A stretch of DNA of 35,021 bases from the NCBI GenBank assembly GCA_019594025.1, contig JAFDUB010000003.1:1-35021 (forward strand). Reading direction: 5' to 3'. Each line of letters opens with the position of its first letter. Positions within the stretch are counted from its first letter, which is position 1. Shown piece by piece: positions 1 through 7,967 of the stretch. This stretch comes from Thermoplasmata archaeon (GTDB lineage Archaea > Thermoplasmatota > Thermoplasmata > Halarchaeoplasmatales > Halarchaeoplasmataceae). Below the pieces are notes generated by a model, which was not told the origin of the DNA, did no database searches, and worked only from the letters and a program-made list of their open reading frames with translations. A program made the position numbers and the translations under genes.

Positions 1-2
1 AT

Positions 3-281
3 ATGAGCGAACAAACAGAAGAAGGAAAAGTTACTATTGAATTCATATTTTCGGACACATGTCCCGATTGTCCCCCGGCTAAAGAACTAGTAGAAAGGAT
101 AGCGCCGGAATTCGAAGAAGTAGAAGTAAAGTACCTTGAGGCAAGAGATAATCCAGGCCTTATAGAAAAATACGATATAACACACGTTCCAACTGTAGTG
201 ATAAACGGGGAAGTGGCTTTTGTTGAAAGCCTTACCGAGGTTAAACTGAGAACCAAACTCCAAGAACTGATAAATGGCTGA
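3..281 (+). CDS. Thioredoxin/glutaredoxin-like protein
   Basis: A 92-residue protein with a thioredoxin fold signature. A Cys-Pro-Asp-Cys redox motif (C20, C23) follows the first beta strand, and a cis-proline segment HVPTVVI (P63) lies near the C-terminus. The size matches the small archaeal glutaredoxin-like thioredoxins, which reduce protein disulfides in the cytosol. There is no signal peptide. The last codons overlap the start of the next gene by 8 nt, so the two are probably co-transcribed and translationally coupled. The true start could lie upstream of the window, because only two bases precede this ATG. The natural partner and electron donor cannot be read from the sequence. Confidence 0.85.
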   Translation: MSEQTEEGKVTIEFIFSDTCPDCPPAKELVERIAPEFEEVEVKYLEARDNPGLIEKYDITHVPTVVINGEVAFVESLTEVKLRTKLQELING

Positions 282-1251
282 ACTTGTTTTTGAATTAGTA
301 GGACCTTATTATCGATTATCTTCTGCAGAAGTAAAGGCTGTTATCGAAGGCAAAGGCTGCCGATGGAAGGAAAAAGGATCAGCAAAAGAGGTCTTGGTTC
401 TTGAAACCGATTGCCCTGCGGAATACATAGCTCCTAGGTTAGGATTAACACACCGGGTTCTTCTTCATGAATATACCGGAAAGCAGGAGGATATCATTAA
501 AGGGAATCTAAACGTCGAACTTCCGGAGGGTAGTGCCAAGGTGGAGACAAGACGTATATCTGGAGCCGAGGGAGAAACACAAAATATCAAAGAGGTACTA
601 GGAGATGATTTAGATAATCCAATCGATTTGATAAACCCGGACCATCAAATAGTGGTCCTACTAACCGATAAATGCCATGCCGGCAGGTTTTTGTTTACTT
701 CGGATAAGGAGGGTTATAAAGAGAGAGAAGTAAAAAACAGACCTTTTTTCTCACCCATATCCCTTGAACCCAGGTATGCAAGGGCAGCGGTGAACTTGGC
801 AAGGGTAAAAGAAGGGGAGACGCTGCACGATCCCTTCTGTGGGACCGGGGGAATACTTTTAGAAGCACTGGATATTGGGCTTCGAGCTTCAGGCGGAGAT
901 ATAGATGAAAACATGGTCCAGGGATGTAAAATGAACTTGAAAGAATTTGGATTTGGATGCCCGCTTGAAGTGGGAGATATGGGTAATACTATTCCCTACG
1001 AGTTAGATAATATAGTAACCGACCCTCCGTACGGTAGGGCGGCGTCAACATCGGGAGAAAACATAGTAAGTCTTTACAAACGATTCTTTAGAGTGGCGAA
1101 GGATAGATTGAAAAAAGGTGGTTACCTTTCGGTGATACTGCCGGATAAAAAGTACATGGATACCGCTGAAGGTTTTAGATTTGTAGAGGGGTATAGAACC
1201 AAGGTACATTCATCGCTGGAAAGACACTACCTTGTATTTCAAAAAATTTAA
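274..1251 (+). CDS. trmG10: tRNA (guanine(10)-N2)-dimethyltransferase, THUMP + Rossmann methyltransferase
   Basis: A 325-residue protein. The N-terminal half (about 1-155) fits a THUMP-type RNA-binding module. The C-terminal half is a class I SAM-dependent methyltransferase: motif I DPFCGTGG at 186-193 and the N2-guanine-type catalytic motif DPPY at 250-253. This layout and length match the archaeal Trm11/TrmG10 family, which makes m2G or m2(2)G at tRNA position 10. The start overlaps the thioredoxin-like gene by 8 nt. The stop overlaps by 4 nt the stop of the convergent protease gene. The family assignment is secure; the exact target nucleotide is inferred from the family. Confidence 0.85.
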   Translation: MAELVFELVGPYYRLSSAEVKAVIEGKGCRWKEKGSAKEVLVLETDCPAEYIAPRLGLTHRVLLHEYTGKQEDIIKGNLNVELPEGSAKVETRRISGAEGETQNIKEVLGDDLDNPIDLINPDHQIVVLLTDKCHAGRFLFTSDKEGYKEREVKNRPFFSPISLEPRYARAAVNLARVKEGETLHDPFCGTGGILLEALDIGLRASGGDIDENMVQGCKMNLKEFGFGCPLEVGDMGNTIPYELDNIVTDPPYGRAASTSGENIVSLYKRFFRVAKDRLKKGGYLSVILPDKKYMDTAEGFRFVEGYRTKVHSSLERHYLVFQKI

Positions 1252-3071
1252 ACTGTCCGGACACCTATAACCTCAATCGATTCGTACTCACCCGTTCCCT
1301 GTGACTCTATATGTATATAAGCGTAAACAGTTAGGAATTCCGATGTATCGTCTTCCTGAGAGCTCATTTCTACCGTAAATGTTACCTGTGATCCTGTAGA
1401 GACGTTAATCTGTAAGATTTCGCCCTCTTGTTCTCCGTAAGTATACATTATATTCCATCCTTCTCTAGATACGTCCTCCGTGCTGATATTGTACACGTCT
1501 TGATGACCTAGATTGAATATATCTATTTCAAAGGTGGCGGTACCGTTCCTTATGGGAACCACCTTTTCACCCCGTACTTCAGCATTGAAAGAATAAATCA
1601 ATCTTACAGATAGCTCAATAAATCTTTTTCTTTCCGTATTTTCAGACACCGCTTTGAGTTCTATGTCTGTTCGAGGTAAAGCGTGCTCTTCGGCTTGAAC
1701 CTCTAACTTGAATTCAGCAGTCTCTGCCGGCTCTAACTCCACAGAGGTGTAATTCAAATCAATAGGTAACCATTCTGTTTCGTTTCGGATGAACATCTGA
1801 ACGGACCATGCAGTAGAATTACTGAGAGTGTAGCTAACGTTGTAGGTATCCGAGGCGGGATCACCGGTATTGGTGAGATTGACCAGGTACTCGGCACTTT
1901 CGTTGACTGAAAGCATCCTTACGGGTTCGTCCTCTATAAGTTCGAATGAAAAATCGTGTGAATATGTAATTTGCTCTACTGGTATGGGATGAAAGCAGCT
2001 TAATAACAGTAAAATTGCGAAGACGCCAACCGCTTTACGTTTAATATCGAGCCCACTCATATCGTTAAGCGGTGGTGGATGTTTCAATCCCACCATAAAG
2101 AATATGAACAGAGCAAAAATCAACCATCCCGGGTACCAGAATATACCAACGATTACTAAGAAGGCGGCGGCGGCATAACTTGCGTATTTTGCCTGTTCAC
2201 CAAAAAGTGCCCTAGCCACGTGTCCTCCGTCAAGCTGCCCGGCGGGTAATAGGTTCAAACCGGTGACCAGAAATCCGATCCACCCCGCAAAGGCGGTTGG
2301 ATGGAGCATAGCATCGCTGGGAAAGGGCATCAGGTAGGAAATAGCCTGCATTATTATAGGGAAGTTGATGGACATAAAGGTGCCTTCTATGTCTGCTGGG
2401 ACAGGGCGTCCCATTGTCGTTCCTAAATATATACCTAAAATAGATATTGGAACGGCGACTATAAAACCACAAATTGGACCGGCGACGCCGAGGTCAAGCA
2501 GTGACTTTTTATCGGGTATAGGTTCTCGAATACTGATGAAAGCACCTATGGTACCGAGAGGAGGAATGAATGGGATGAAGAACGGTAAGGAGGCTTTTAT
2601 ACCGTGATATCTGGCCAGCATATAGTGTCCCATCTCGTGAATACCGAGTATGGTCATCAGGGGTAAGGTAAAGTAAAGTCCTCCGTTGAGTAAGTTGTAA
2701 AGAGTAAAAAATCCTCCGTTCTGCGGATCGTAAGAGGCCCACCACCACATACCGGCGAACAAGGTTGTACAGATGGTGATTAACAGCATCAATACGTTTG
2801 TTTTGATACCTCTATAATTCTGTTCTGGTTGAGCTTTGACGCTGACTATGAATTCACCACGCGCCTCTCGAAGATGAGGGATGTAATTTTGAGGTACTAG
2901 CTCTTTTCTTAAATCGTTAAAGGGTCTTTCAATATCCTGCTCTGGAGATATACGAACGTACAGGTTAACTATATCGTACTCTATTTCAGTTCTGTAGATA
3001 GGAAAGTACTTTCCCACGATCGATTGTAAGTATTCTACCTGGTTTATGTAGTCTTCTGGTCGAGCTACCAT
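1248..3071 (-). CDS. Site-2 protease family (M50) membrane metalloprotease with extracytoplasmic Ig-like tail
   Basis: A 607-residue intramembrane zinc protease. A soluble N-terminal domain (about 1-90) precedes several membrane segments. The zinc motif HEMGH is at 145-149, and the third metal ligand lies in LDGGH at 280-284 after an NLLPAGQ stretch. After the last membrane segment, about residues 385-607 form a tail of two Ig-like (NEW3/CARDB-style) repeats. These contain many N-x-S/T sequons (for example NES, NLT, NST, NYT, NIS), which fits an outside, glycosylated location. A TATA-like box on the minus strand (3096-3103) lies about 26 nt before the ATG, suggesting a leaderless mRNA. The substrate is unknown. 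The protease call is strong; the tail-domain call is by pattern only. Confidence 0.88.
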   Translation of the reverse strand: MVARPEDYINQVEYLQSIVGKYFPIYRTEIEYDIVNLYVRISPEQDIERPFNDLRKELVPQNYIPHLREARGEFIVSVKAQPEQNYRGIKTNVLMLLITICTTLFAGMWWWASYDPQNGGFFTLYNLLNGGLYFTLPLMTILGIHEMGHYMLARYHGIKASLPFFIPFIPPLGTIGAFISIREPIPDKKSLLDLGVAGPICGFIVAVPISILGIYLGTTMGRPVPADIEGTFMSINFPIIMQAISYLMPFPSDAMLHPTAFAGWIGFLVTGLNLLPAGQLDGGHVARALFGEQAKYASYAAAAFLVIVGIFWYPGWLIFALFIFFMVGLKHPPPLNDMSGLDIKRKAVGVFAILLLLSCFHPIPVEQITYSHDFSFELIEDEPVRMLSVNESAEYLVNLTNTGDPASDTYNVSYTLSNSTAWSVQMFIRNETEWLPIDLNYTSVELEPAETAEFKLEVQAEEHALPRTDIELKAVSENTERKRFIELSVRLIYSFNAEVRGEKVVPIRNGTATFEIDIFNLGHQDVYNISTEDVSREGWNIMYTYGEQEGEILQINVSTGSQVTFTVEMSSQEDDTSEFLTVYAYIHIESQGTGEYESIEVIGVRTV

Positions 3072-3148
3072 TTAATACTCTTTAGCAACATCGGGCTAAT
3101 AAGTGTTGTGGGTTTATGATAATCGAAAATCTTATGATTAAGTAGCAG

Positions 3149-3628
3149 ATGGGGGCTAGCATGAGTGCTCTATCAACCGACAGGAGGGGAGATATACCGG
3201 GATTACCTCTGGAACTCATGGTGATAGGGTTGGTAATGGTGGTAGTTATTCCCTCGGTCTATTCCATCTCTAATCACTATAGAGACCAAAGGATAGAACA
3301 GATGCTGCAGGACGAGTTGAGTAAATTTAAACGAGCGGCGCAGGAGGTAGAAGGTACAGGGGCCGGGAATGTAAGGGTGGTCAAACTCTCTCTCTCTTCT
3401 TTATCTAGAGTAGAATACGTACGCTGTGGAGGGGAGATGCCGATGGTTATCAGATATCGTTTGACTAGAGGCAGCGAGAAAACCTTCAACCTAGGGGTAG
3501 CGGTTACGAATATTACGGATGAAGGAGCTAATGAAATCGAGCTTCCTCTGGACGGTACGGTGATTGCACTTAGACGTACACTCGCCTACGAGGGACTTGT
3601 CGAAGTTAGAGTGGGTGATTTTAGTTGA
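3149..3628 (+). CDS. Type IV pilin-like secreted protein, first of a pair
   Basis: A 159-residue protein with a short basic leader ending in DRRG. A hydrophobic helix of about 20 residues (LELMVIGLVMVVVIPSVYSI) follows, then a mainly beta-rich exported region. A charged leader, a Gly, then an uninterrupted hydrophobic helix is the layout of archaeal class III (prepilin peptidase) signals. A cleavage site cannot be assigned with certainty. The next gene has the same architecture (DKRG plus helix ending in IPTTAYGYR) and overlaps it by 4 nt, so the two look like paralogous partners. ATG 3161 is an alternative start. No known family was recognised. The function could be a pilus, pseudopilus or surface structure. 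Confidence 0.6.
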   Translation: MGASMSALSTDRRGDIPGLPLELMVIGLVMVVVIPSVYSISNHYRDQRIEQMLQDELSKFKRAAQEVEGTGAGNVRVVKLSLSSLSRVEYVRCGGEMPMVIRYRLTRGSEKTFNLGVAVTNITDEGANEIELPLDGTVIALRRTLAYEGLVEVRVGDFS

Positions 3629-4125
3629 GAAGAATCTGTAGGGATAAGAGGGGGATGGTCGAGATGCCTTTCAAACTCATACTGATGTGTGTACTGCTGG
3701 GATTACTCATTCCCACAACAGCGTATGGGTATCGACAGGTTTCCAGGATAAGACTAACTAGGACCGTAGAAGAAAATATCGATGATTTGTTGTTCAAAGC
3801 TAAGAGGATATCACAACAGGGCGACCTGTCTAGAGTGCTGATTGAATTCGATGCGGAAGGTGGGCCGATGGCAAGTTTAGATTACGTTAAATTCGGTGGA
3901 ACGTTAGGTGAAGATGACAACTTTATAGAGTACCGGATGGGATGGTGGAATCAACCCATGTACATATCTACCGAGGGATTGTGTCTAACCTCTCCAAAAA
4001 ACAGTAGTTTTTATCTTAGAGGGGGGAATCACGAACTGGCTCTTACCCGGCTCACGGTATCCAACGAAACCGTGGTTGTACTGTCAGGAGCGGTACATCA
4101 CGTGGACCCAGATTCCTTCTCTTGA
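3625..4125 (+). CDS. Type IV pilin-like secreted protein, second of a pair
   Basis: A 166-residue protein starting with TTG inside the stop of the preceding gene (TTGA overlap). This start keeps the basic leader RRICRDKRG before the hydrophobic helix FKLILMCVLLGLLIPTTAYGY. The alternative ATG at 3655 would lose that leader. The helix continues into a charged amphipathic segment, as in pilins, then a beta-rich C-terminal domain with one N-x-S sequon. The parallel layout with the upstream gene (helix, basic stretch, then LDYVKFGG here and VEYVRCGG there) supports a duplication. The 3' end overlaps the convergent DUF488 gene by 28 nt. Function unknown; a minor pilin or pseudopilin is an inference. 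Confidence 0.6.
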   Translation: MRRICRDKRGMVEMPFKLILMCVLLGLLIPTTAYGYRQVSRIRLTRTVEENIDDLLFKAKRISQQGDLSRVLIEFDAEGGPMASLDYVKFGGTLGEDDNFIEYRMGWWNQPMYISTEGLCLTSPKNSSFYLRGGNHELALTRLTVSNETVVVLSGAVHHVDPDSFS

Positions 4126-4562
4126 TCCGACGTGAAGTCATCTAGTGTTCTACCCTTCCAACTGCCACCACGGCCAAGATGGATAACCTCCCAACCATGT
4201 TCCTCCAACTTTTCGGAAATGAATCTTCTATGGCATCTCGAAGGTTCCTTCTCGAGACACATTATCACAGTAGTAGCCTCCGAAGCGAACTCGATCAACT
4301 CAAAAAAAGCTTTTTTCCACACGTCGGTCTCCATCCGTTCTCGGTAGTTCTCTATCTCAAGGCCTCCGAGGGCCTTCATATGTTTGTACAGTATTCCTTT
4401 TTTGAACAGGATTTTTTTTAGTTCATCTCTACTGAATTCACTTCTTTGAGAATGGGGTGAGGTTCTAACATCGGCTAAATGCCTTATTCCCTTTTCTGAG
4501 ATTAGTTTTATGAATCCGTCCAGGGTTTTATCTTCGTACCCGATAGTGTAGATCCTTCTCAC
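4098..4562 (-). CDS. DUF488 family protein
   Basis: About 154 residues. The start IYTIGYEDKTLDGFIKLI, then LADVRTSPHSQRSEF, a KHMKALGG segment, and MCLEKEPSRCHR near residue 115 are the conserved blocks of DUF488. This family has no firmly established reaction; its conserved Arg, Cys and His residues suggest an enzyme. The track starts at TTG 4580, but GTG 4562 begins right before RRIYTIGY as in family members. It lies about 26 nt below a TATA-like stretch (TTTTAT, 4587-4592), which would give a leaderless mRNA. The gene is divergent from the ribbon-helix-helix gene; that gene's operator half-site is mirrored in this promoter. Confidence 0.82.
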   Translation of the reverse strand: MRRIYTIGYEDKTLDGFIKLISEKGIRHLADVRTSPHSQRSEFSRDELKKILFKKGILYKHMKALGGLEIENYRERMETDVWKKAFFELIEFASEATTVIMCLEKEPSRCHRRFISEKLEEHGWEVIHLGRGGSWKGRTLDDFTSDQEKESGST

Positions 4563-4581
4563 AATCCGTGTATAGTACAAT

Positions 4582-4589
4582 TAGGATAA
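4582..4589. promoter_or_regulatory. Inverted copy of the RHH operator half-site
   Basis: TAGGATAA here is the exact reverse complement of TTATCCTA at 4650-4657 in the divergent promoter. It lies at the expected TATA/-26 position of the DUF488 gene. This could let one regulator control both promoters. With 8 bases in an AT-rich region, chance is not excluded. Confidence 0.35.
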
Positions 4590-4636
4590 AAGTATTTTCA
4601 TTGTAAGATGTAGATAAGGATGCAAAAGCATAGAAA

Positions 4637-4646
4637 TTTTTAAATA
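4637..4646 (+). promoter_or_regulatory. TATA box of the ribbon-helix-helix gene
   Basis: TTTTTAAATA preceded by a purine-rich TAGAAA that could serve as BRE. The predicted transcription start is near 4667, upstream of both candidate start codons of the regulator gene. Confidence 0.55.
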
Positions 4647-4649
4647 CCG

Positions 4650-4665
4650 TTATCCTATTGTAGGA
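4650..4665. promoter_or_regulatory. Putative operator, palindrome TCCTA-TTG-TAGGA
   Basis: A perfect 5-bp inverted repeat with a 3-nt spacer (4653-4665) lies between the TATA box and the expected transcription start of the ribbon-helix-helix gene. Position and symmetry suit autorepression by that dimeric regulator. This is inferred from placement only. Confidence 0.4.
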
Positions 4666-4715
4666 CGTACGGCATACAAAAGATGTCGGATAAGGGTACA
4701 ACATGGAGAATTAAG

Positions 4716-4949
4716 ATGTCAGAAACCGAGAAAATCACGATAAGGCTGCCCAAGAGTTATCTTGAGCGTGTGGATTTTCTCGTAGAGATGGACGACTTCC
4801 CCAGCCGCTCTGAAGCCGTAAGAACCGCCGTTAGAGATATGCTGTATTACCGGATCGAACTGGTAGCGGATAAGGTGGAGAAAATGGTGGAGCAGGAGCG
4901 GAAGATGGCCCAGGCAAAAGCAATAAAAGAAGAATATTTGAAGAGGTGA
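4716..4949 (+). CDS. Ribbon-helix-helix (CopG/Arc-type) transcriptional regulator
   Basis: A 77-residue protein. The N-terminal beta strand KITIRLP, helix SYLERVDFLVEM and second helix SRSEAVRTAVRDML form a classic ribbon-helix-helix fold, which binds DNA as a dimer through the strand pair. A charged C-terminal helix (about 45-77) may add oligomer contacts. The track begins at ATG 4683, but ATG 4716 has GGAG 7 nt upstream and gives the short N-terminal arm typical of the fold. A palindrome overlaps its promoter, so autoregulation is likely, possibly with control of the divergent DUF488 gene. There is no NikR-like metal/ACT domain. The effector and regulon are unknown. Confidence 0.85.
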   Translation: MSETEKITIRLPKSYLERVDFLVEMDDFPSRSEAVRTAVRDMLYYRIELVADKVEKMVEQERKMAQAKAIKEEYLKR

Positions 4950-4968
4950 ATTGGGATGCTCTCTAACC

Positions 4969-5028
4969 GGCCCGGGTCCCCCTCGGGCCTTTCACGATAA
5001 AATATCTCCCCCCTTTCCTTTTTTATTT
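4969..5028 (+). terminator. Hairpin and pyrimidine-rich terminator after the RHH gene
   Basis: A perfect 6-bp inverted repeat GGCCCG / CGGGCC (4969-4974, 4984-4989) is followed by a TC-rich tract ending in CCTTTTTTATTTAT. It lies between the regulator and the convergent DUF63 gene. Confidence 0.6.
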
Positions 5029-6175
5029 ATACACCCATTGCTAGACGAAGCATGTTGCGTACCCCTGGTGCAAGACCAAGAACTATAACGGCAAATTGAA
5101 GAAGTCTTTTTACATTTGGGATCTCTTTTAACTCCTCATAATACCAAACGTCTAGAGAATATATTACTAAAAATATGAGGACAATCTTCAACGGATACAT
5201 GACCAAAGAAGTGCCGATAAGGTCTATTGCAAGAGCCGGTAGGACGTGCTTCTCAACGTACCCGTAGGCACTTATACCTCGGTAAGTGGCCGAGGCGTCG
5301 AGCATGTGGGCGAATACTATGAGTGGGTTTACCGCTGTTAGAAATGTTTTGAAGTTGGAAAATTTAAAAGACAGCAACCATACGATACCAAACAGAATGG
5401 AAGAGCTTACTATGGTTAATAGGAGGATTATTCCGATCTCAAACGGTCTTGTTCCATCTAGGGTTAAAAGGTAGTAAGATATGTAAAATAAGGTGAATGC
5501 CAGCAGAGACGTACCGTAGGAACTCAATAGGTATCTCGGTCCGATCGTGTCTAGGTGGTAGCCAATTAAATAAGATATGACGGTTACCCCAGCTAATAAC
5601 AATAAAACATAGTTGACATAAGGGGGATTCAACATTAGTGCGAATATAAGCGGAGGTAAAAGTGATAGAGCTCTCACCATGTGAGTGGATAAATTTGGTT
5701 CCATACTCGATAATTTTGAACCTAGTACAAGTGTAAGTATGGCGCCTATACCCAGCACAAAATAGATTACCGGAGATATGAAAAACGGACTAATAGAGGA
5801 AGAGAAAAACCCTGCATCTTCGAGGCTTCTGAAGGTACCTCCCAATATTACCCACGGCATGAGTGAAAGCATCAAACTTCGATCCATCTCAATATCATAT
5901 CTTTGAAATATCTCTAAGATACCAAGTAAAGCCACAACCATGGATACCGCATAAACCAGTGTGTTGACGATGTTGTATCCGGCAGATATTCCATTTACCT
6001 GCTCCCCCCGTGCATCTGCAACCACCGGACCCCATATATACCTCCAGAGAAAGGCATCCCAGAATAGTTCTTTGAGTAATATACTACCGATTAAAAGTAC
6101 AAGAGGTATACCTATTAGTACAATAGACCAGAACAGTATTTTGTGTTCTTTATAAGCCTCCGCCGGATCCATCAT
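5027..6175 (-). CDS. DUF63 family multipass membrane protein
   Basis: A 382-residue, strongly hydrophobic protein with roughly ten predicted membrane helices. Conserved DUF63 blocks are visible: NIVNTLVYAVSM, then LMPWVILGGTFRSLEDAGFF, and a later HMLDASATYRGI segment. DUF63 is an archaeal membrane family without a demonstrated function. Its ATG overlaps the glmS stop (ATGA), so translation is coupled to GlmS, and it shares the operon with the GlmU-like enzyme. A role in moving or using amino sugars or lipid-linked sugars in the envelope is a reasonable inference from context only. The end lies beside a T-rich region shared with the convergent terminator. Confidence 0.82.
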   Translation of the reverse strand: MMDPAEAYKEHKILFWSIVLIGIPLVLLIGSILLKELFWDAFLWRYIWGPVVADARGEQVNGISAGYNIVNTLVYAVSMVVALLGILEIFQRYDIEMDRSLMLSLMPWVILGGTFRSLEDAGFFSSSISPFFISPVIYFVLGIGAILTLVLGSKLSSMEPNLSTHMVRALSLLPPLIFALMLNPPYVNYVLLLLAGVTVISYLIGYHLDTIGPRYLLSSYGTSLLAFTLFYISYYLLTLDGTRPFEIGIILLLTIVSSSILFGIVWLLSFKFSNFKTFLTAVNPLIVFAHMLDASATYRGISAYGYVEKHVLPALAIDLIGTSLVMYPLKIVLIFLVIYSLDVWYYEELKEIPNVKRLLQFAVIVLGLAPGVRNMLRLAMGV

Positions 6176-7956
6176 TCAACCGTCACGCTCTTTGCAAGGT
6201 TCCTAGGTTTATCGATAGCACAATCAAGTTCGTATGCTGTATAATACGCCAAGAGCTGTAGAACCACGTTGACCAGTATCGGTGAGAACATCGGTGGTAC
6301 GGAGGGTATAGTTATCAGCTTGTCGGATAACTTTTTCAGTTCTTTGTCATGGTCACCAACCGCGATGATAGGACTACTACGGGCTGCGATCTCCCCAATA
6401 TTTCCCAGCATCTTCTCGAAGGTGTGGTCTTTCACCAATATAGCTACCACGGGAGTGTTTTCGGTGAGTAGAGCGAAGGGGCCGTGTTTGAGCTCACCCG
6501 CAGGATAGCCGGCGGAATGTATATAGGCGATCTCCTTAAGTTTTAAAGCCCCCTCCAGGGCGACAGGGTAGTTTATATTACGACCGACAAAGAAGATGTC
6601 GTCGGCATCCACCAATTTTTCGCAAACCTTCCTTATATCTTCCGATTGGTCCAGAAGAACTTTTACGTGCCTAGGAAGTCTTCTTAACTCATCCCTGTAA
6701 TCTTGAGCATTTTCCCTCAACAACTTATTGTTGTTCAGCCCCAGCTCCATGGCTATGAGATAAAGCACTATAAGCTGGGTGGTGAACGTTTTGGTGGCGG
6801 CGACACCTATCTCCGGACCTGCTTGGGTGTAGATAACTTCATCCACCTCGCGAGTTATACTGCTGTTCATCACGTTGGTGATAGCCATCGTCTTACAGCC
6901 ACGCTGTTTTGCCTCCTTAGCGGCGGCGATGGTATCTGCGGTTTCACCACTTTGGCTTATCAGTATGGTGAATGGTAAATACTCGGATGGAGACGAGTAC
7001 CTATACTCGGAAGCGAGTTCGGCGGTACATGGTATCTTCGCGATTTCTTCTATGATGTACTTACCCACTAGGGCTGCATGGTAAGAAGTTCCGCACGATA
7101 TGATCCTTATGAATCTCGTATCGTATTGTTTAAAGTCGACATCGTTGAATTCAACCAGCCTACCGAGAAGAGAATCGTGTATCGCCTTCGGCTGCTCGTA
7201 AATCTCTTTAAGCATGTAGTGTTCGTATCCCCCCTTCTCCGCATCCTCTAGATTCCAGTCTATTTCAACCGTTTCTCTCTCTACGGCATTACCGAGAGAA
7301 TCCCAGATATGCACTCCGTTAGAGCTTATCTCTGCCACATCTCCATCCTCTAGATACTTGACTTCATTAGTGTAATCTAAAACTGCGGGAACATCGGAAG
7401 CTATTAGATTCTCATCCACCCCTACACCTATGACCAAAGGACTTTGATCCCTAGCTATTACGATCCTGTTGGAATCTTTCTGTACAGCACATATTGCATA
7501 CGAACCTCTGAGCATACCAACTATATTTTTAAGGGTTTCTACAAGATCACCCTGGTAGTTTTCTTCTATCAAATGGGCGATAACTTCACTGTCGGTTTCA
7601 GATGTAAATTCATGACCTTTTTTTATCAATTCTTCTTTGAGCGTTACGAAGTTATCTATGATACCGTTGTGCACCACTGCAAATTCACCGGTACAGTCGG
7701 AAAAAGGATGGGCGTTTTCGTCGGAAGGTTTACCATGTGTGGCCCAGCGTGTATGACCTATTCCTACGTTACCATTCGGAAAGTCATCCTCATCTAGCTC
7801 TCTGATCCTTCCTTTGGTCTTCTGCACGTATATTCCATTATTCTCCACTATGGCGACTCCTGCTGAATCGTAACCTCTGTATTCTAATCTCTTCAAACCC
7901 TTCAGCAGTATGCCGCCGACGTTGTTAATTCCAGTATACCCAACAATTCCACACAA
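6172..7956 (-). CDS. glmS: Glutamine--fructose-6-phosphate aminotransferase (isomerizing)
   Basis: A 594-residue enzyme making glucosamine-6-phosphate from fructose-6-phosphate and glutamine, the entry step to UDP-GlcNAc. The N-terminal type II glutamine amidotransferase starts with MCGIVGYTG (nucleophile Cys2) and includes GHTRWATHG. Two SIS sugar-phosphate domains follow, with SCGTSYHAAL, SQSGETADT and GELKHGPFAL. The C-terminal LAKSVTVE carries the conserved lysine. The length is normal. The start is a TTG placed so that Cys follows Met; GAGGTGA lies 6 nt upstream and overlaps the stop region of the preceding glmU-like gene (11-nt gap). It is the middle gene of a three-gene operon. Confidence 0.97.
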   Translation of the reverse strand: MCGIVGYTGINNVGGILLKGLKRLEYRGYDSAGVAIVENNGIYVQKTKGRIRELDEDDFPNGNVGIGHTRWATHGKPSDENAHPFSDCTGEFAVVHNGIIDNFVTLKEELIKKGHEFTSETDSEVIAHLIEENYQGDLVETLKNIVGMLRGSYAICAVQKDSNRIVIARDQSPLVIGVGVDENLIASDVPAVLDYTNEVKYLEDGDVAEISSNGVHIWDSLGNAVERETVEIDWNLEDAEKGGYEHYMLKEIYEQPKAIHDSLLGRLVEFNDVDFKQYDTRFIRIISCGTSYHAALVGKYIIEEIAKIPCTAELASEYRYSSPSEYLPFTILISQSGETADTIAAAKEAKQRGCKTMAITNVMNSSITREVDEVIYTQAGPEIGVAATKTFTTQLIVLYLIAMELGLNNNKLLRENAQDYRDELRRLPRHVKVLLDQSEDIRKVCEKLVDADDIFFVGRNINYPVALEGALKLKEIAYIHSAGYPAGELKHGPFALLTENTPVVAILVKDHTFEKMLGNIGEIAARSSPIIAVGDHDKELKKLSDKLITIPSVPPMFSPILVNVVLQLLAYYTAYELDCAIDKPRNLAKSVTVE

Positions 7957-7967
7957 TTAAGTTCACC

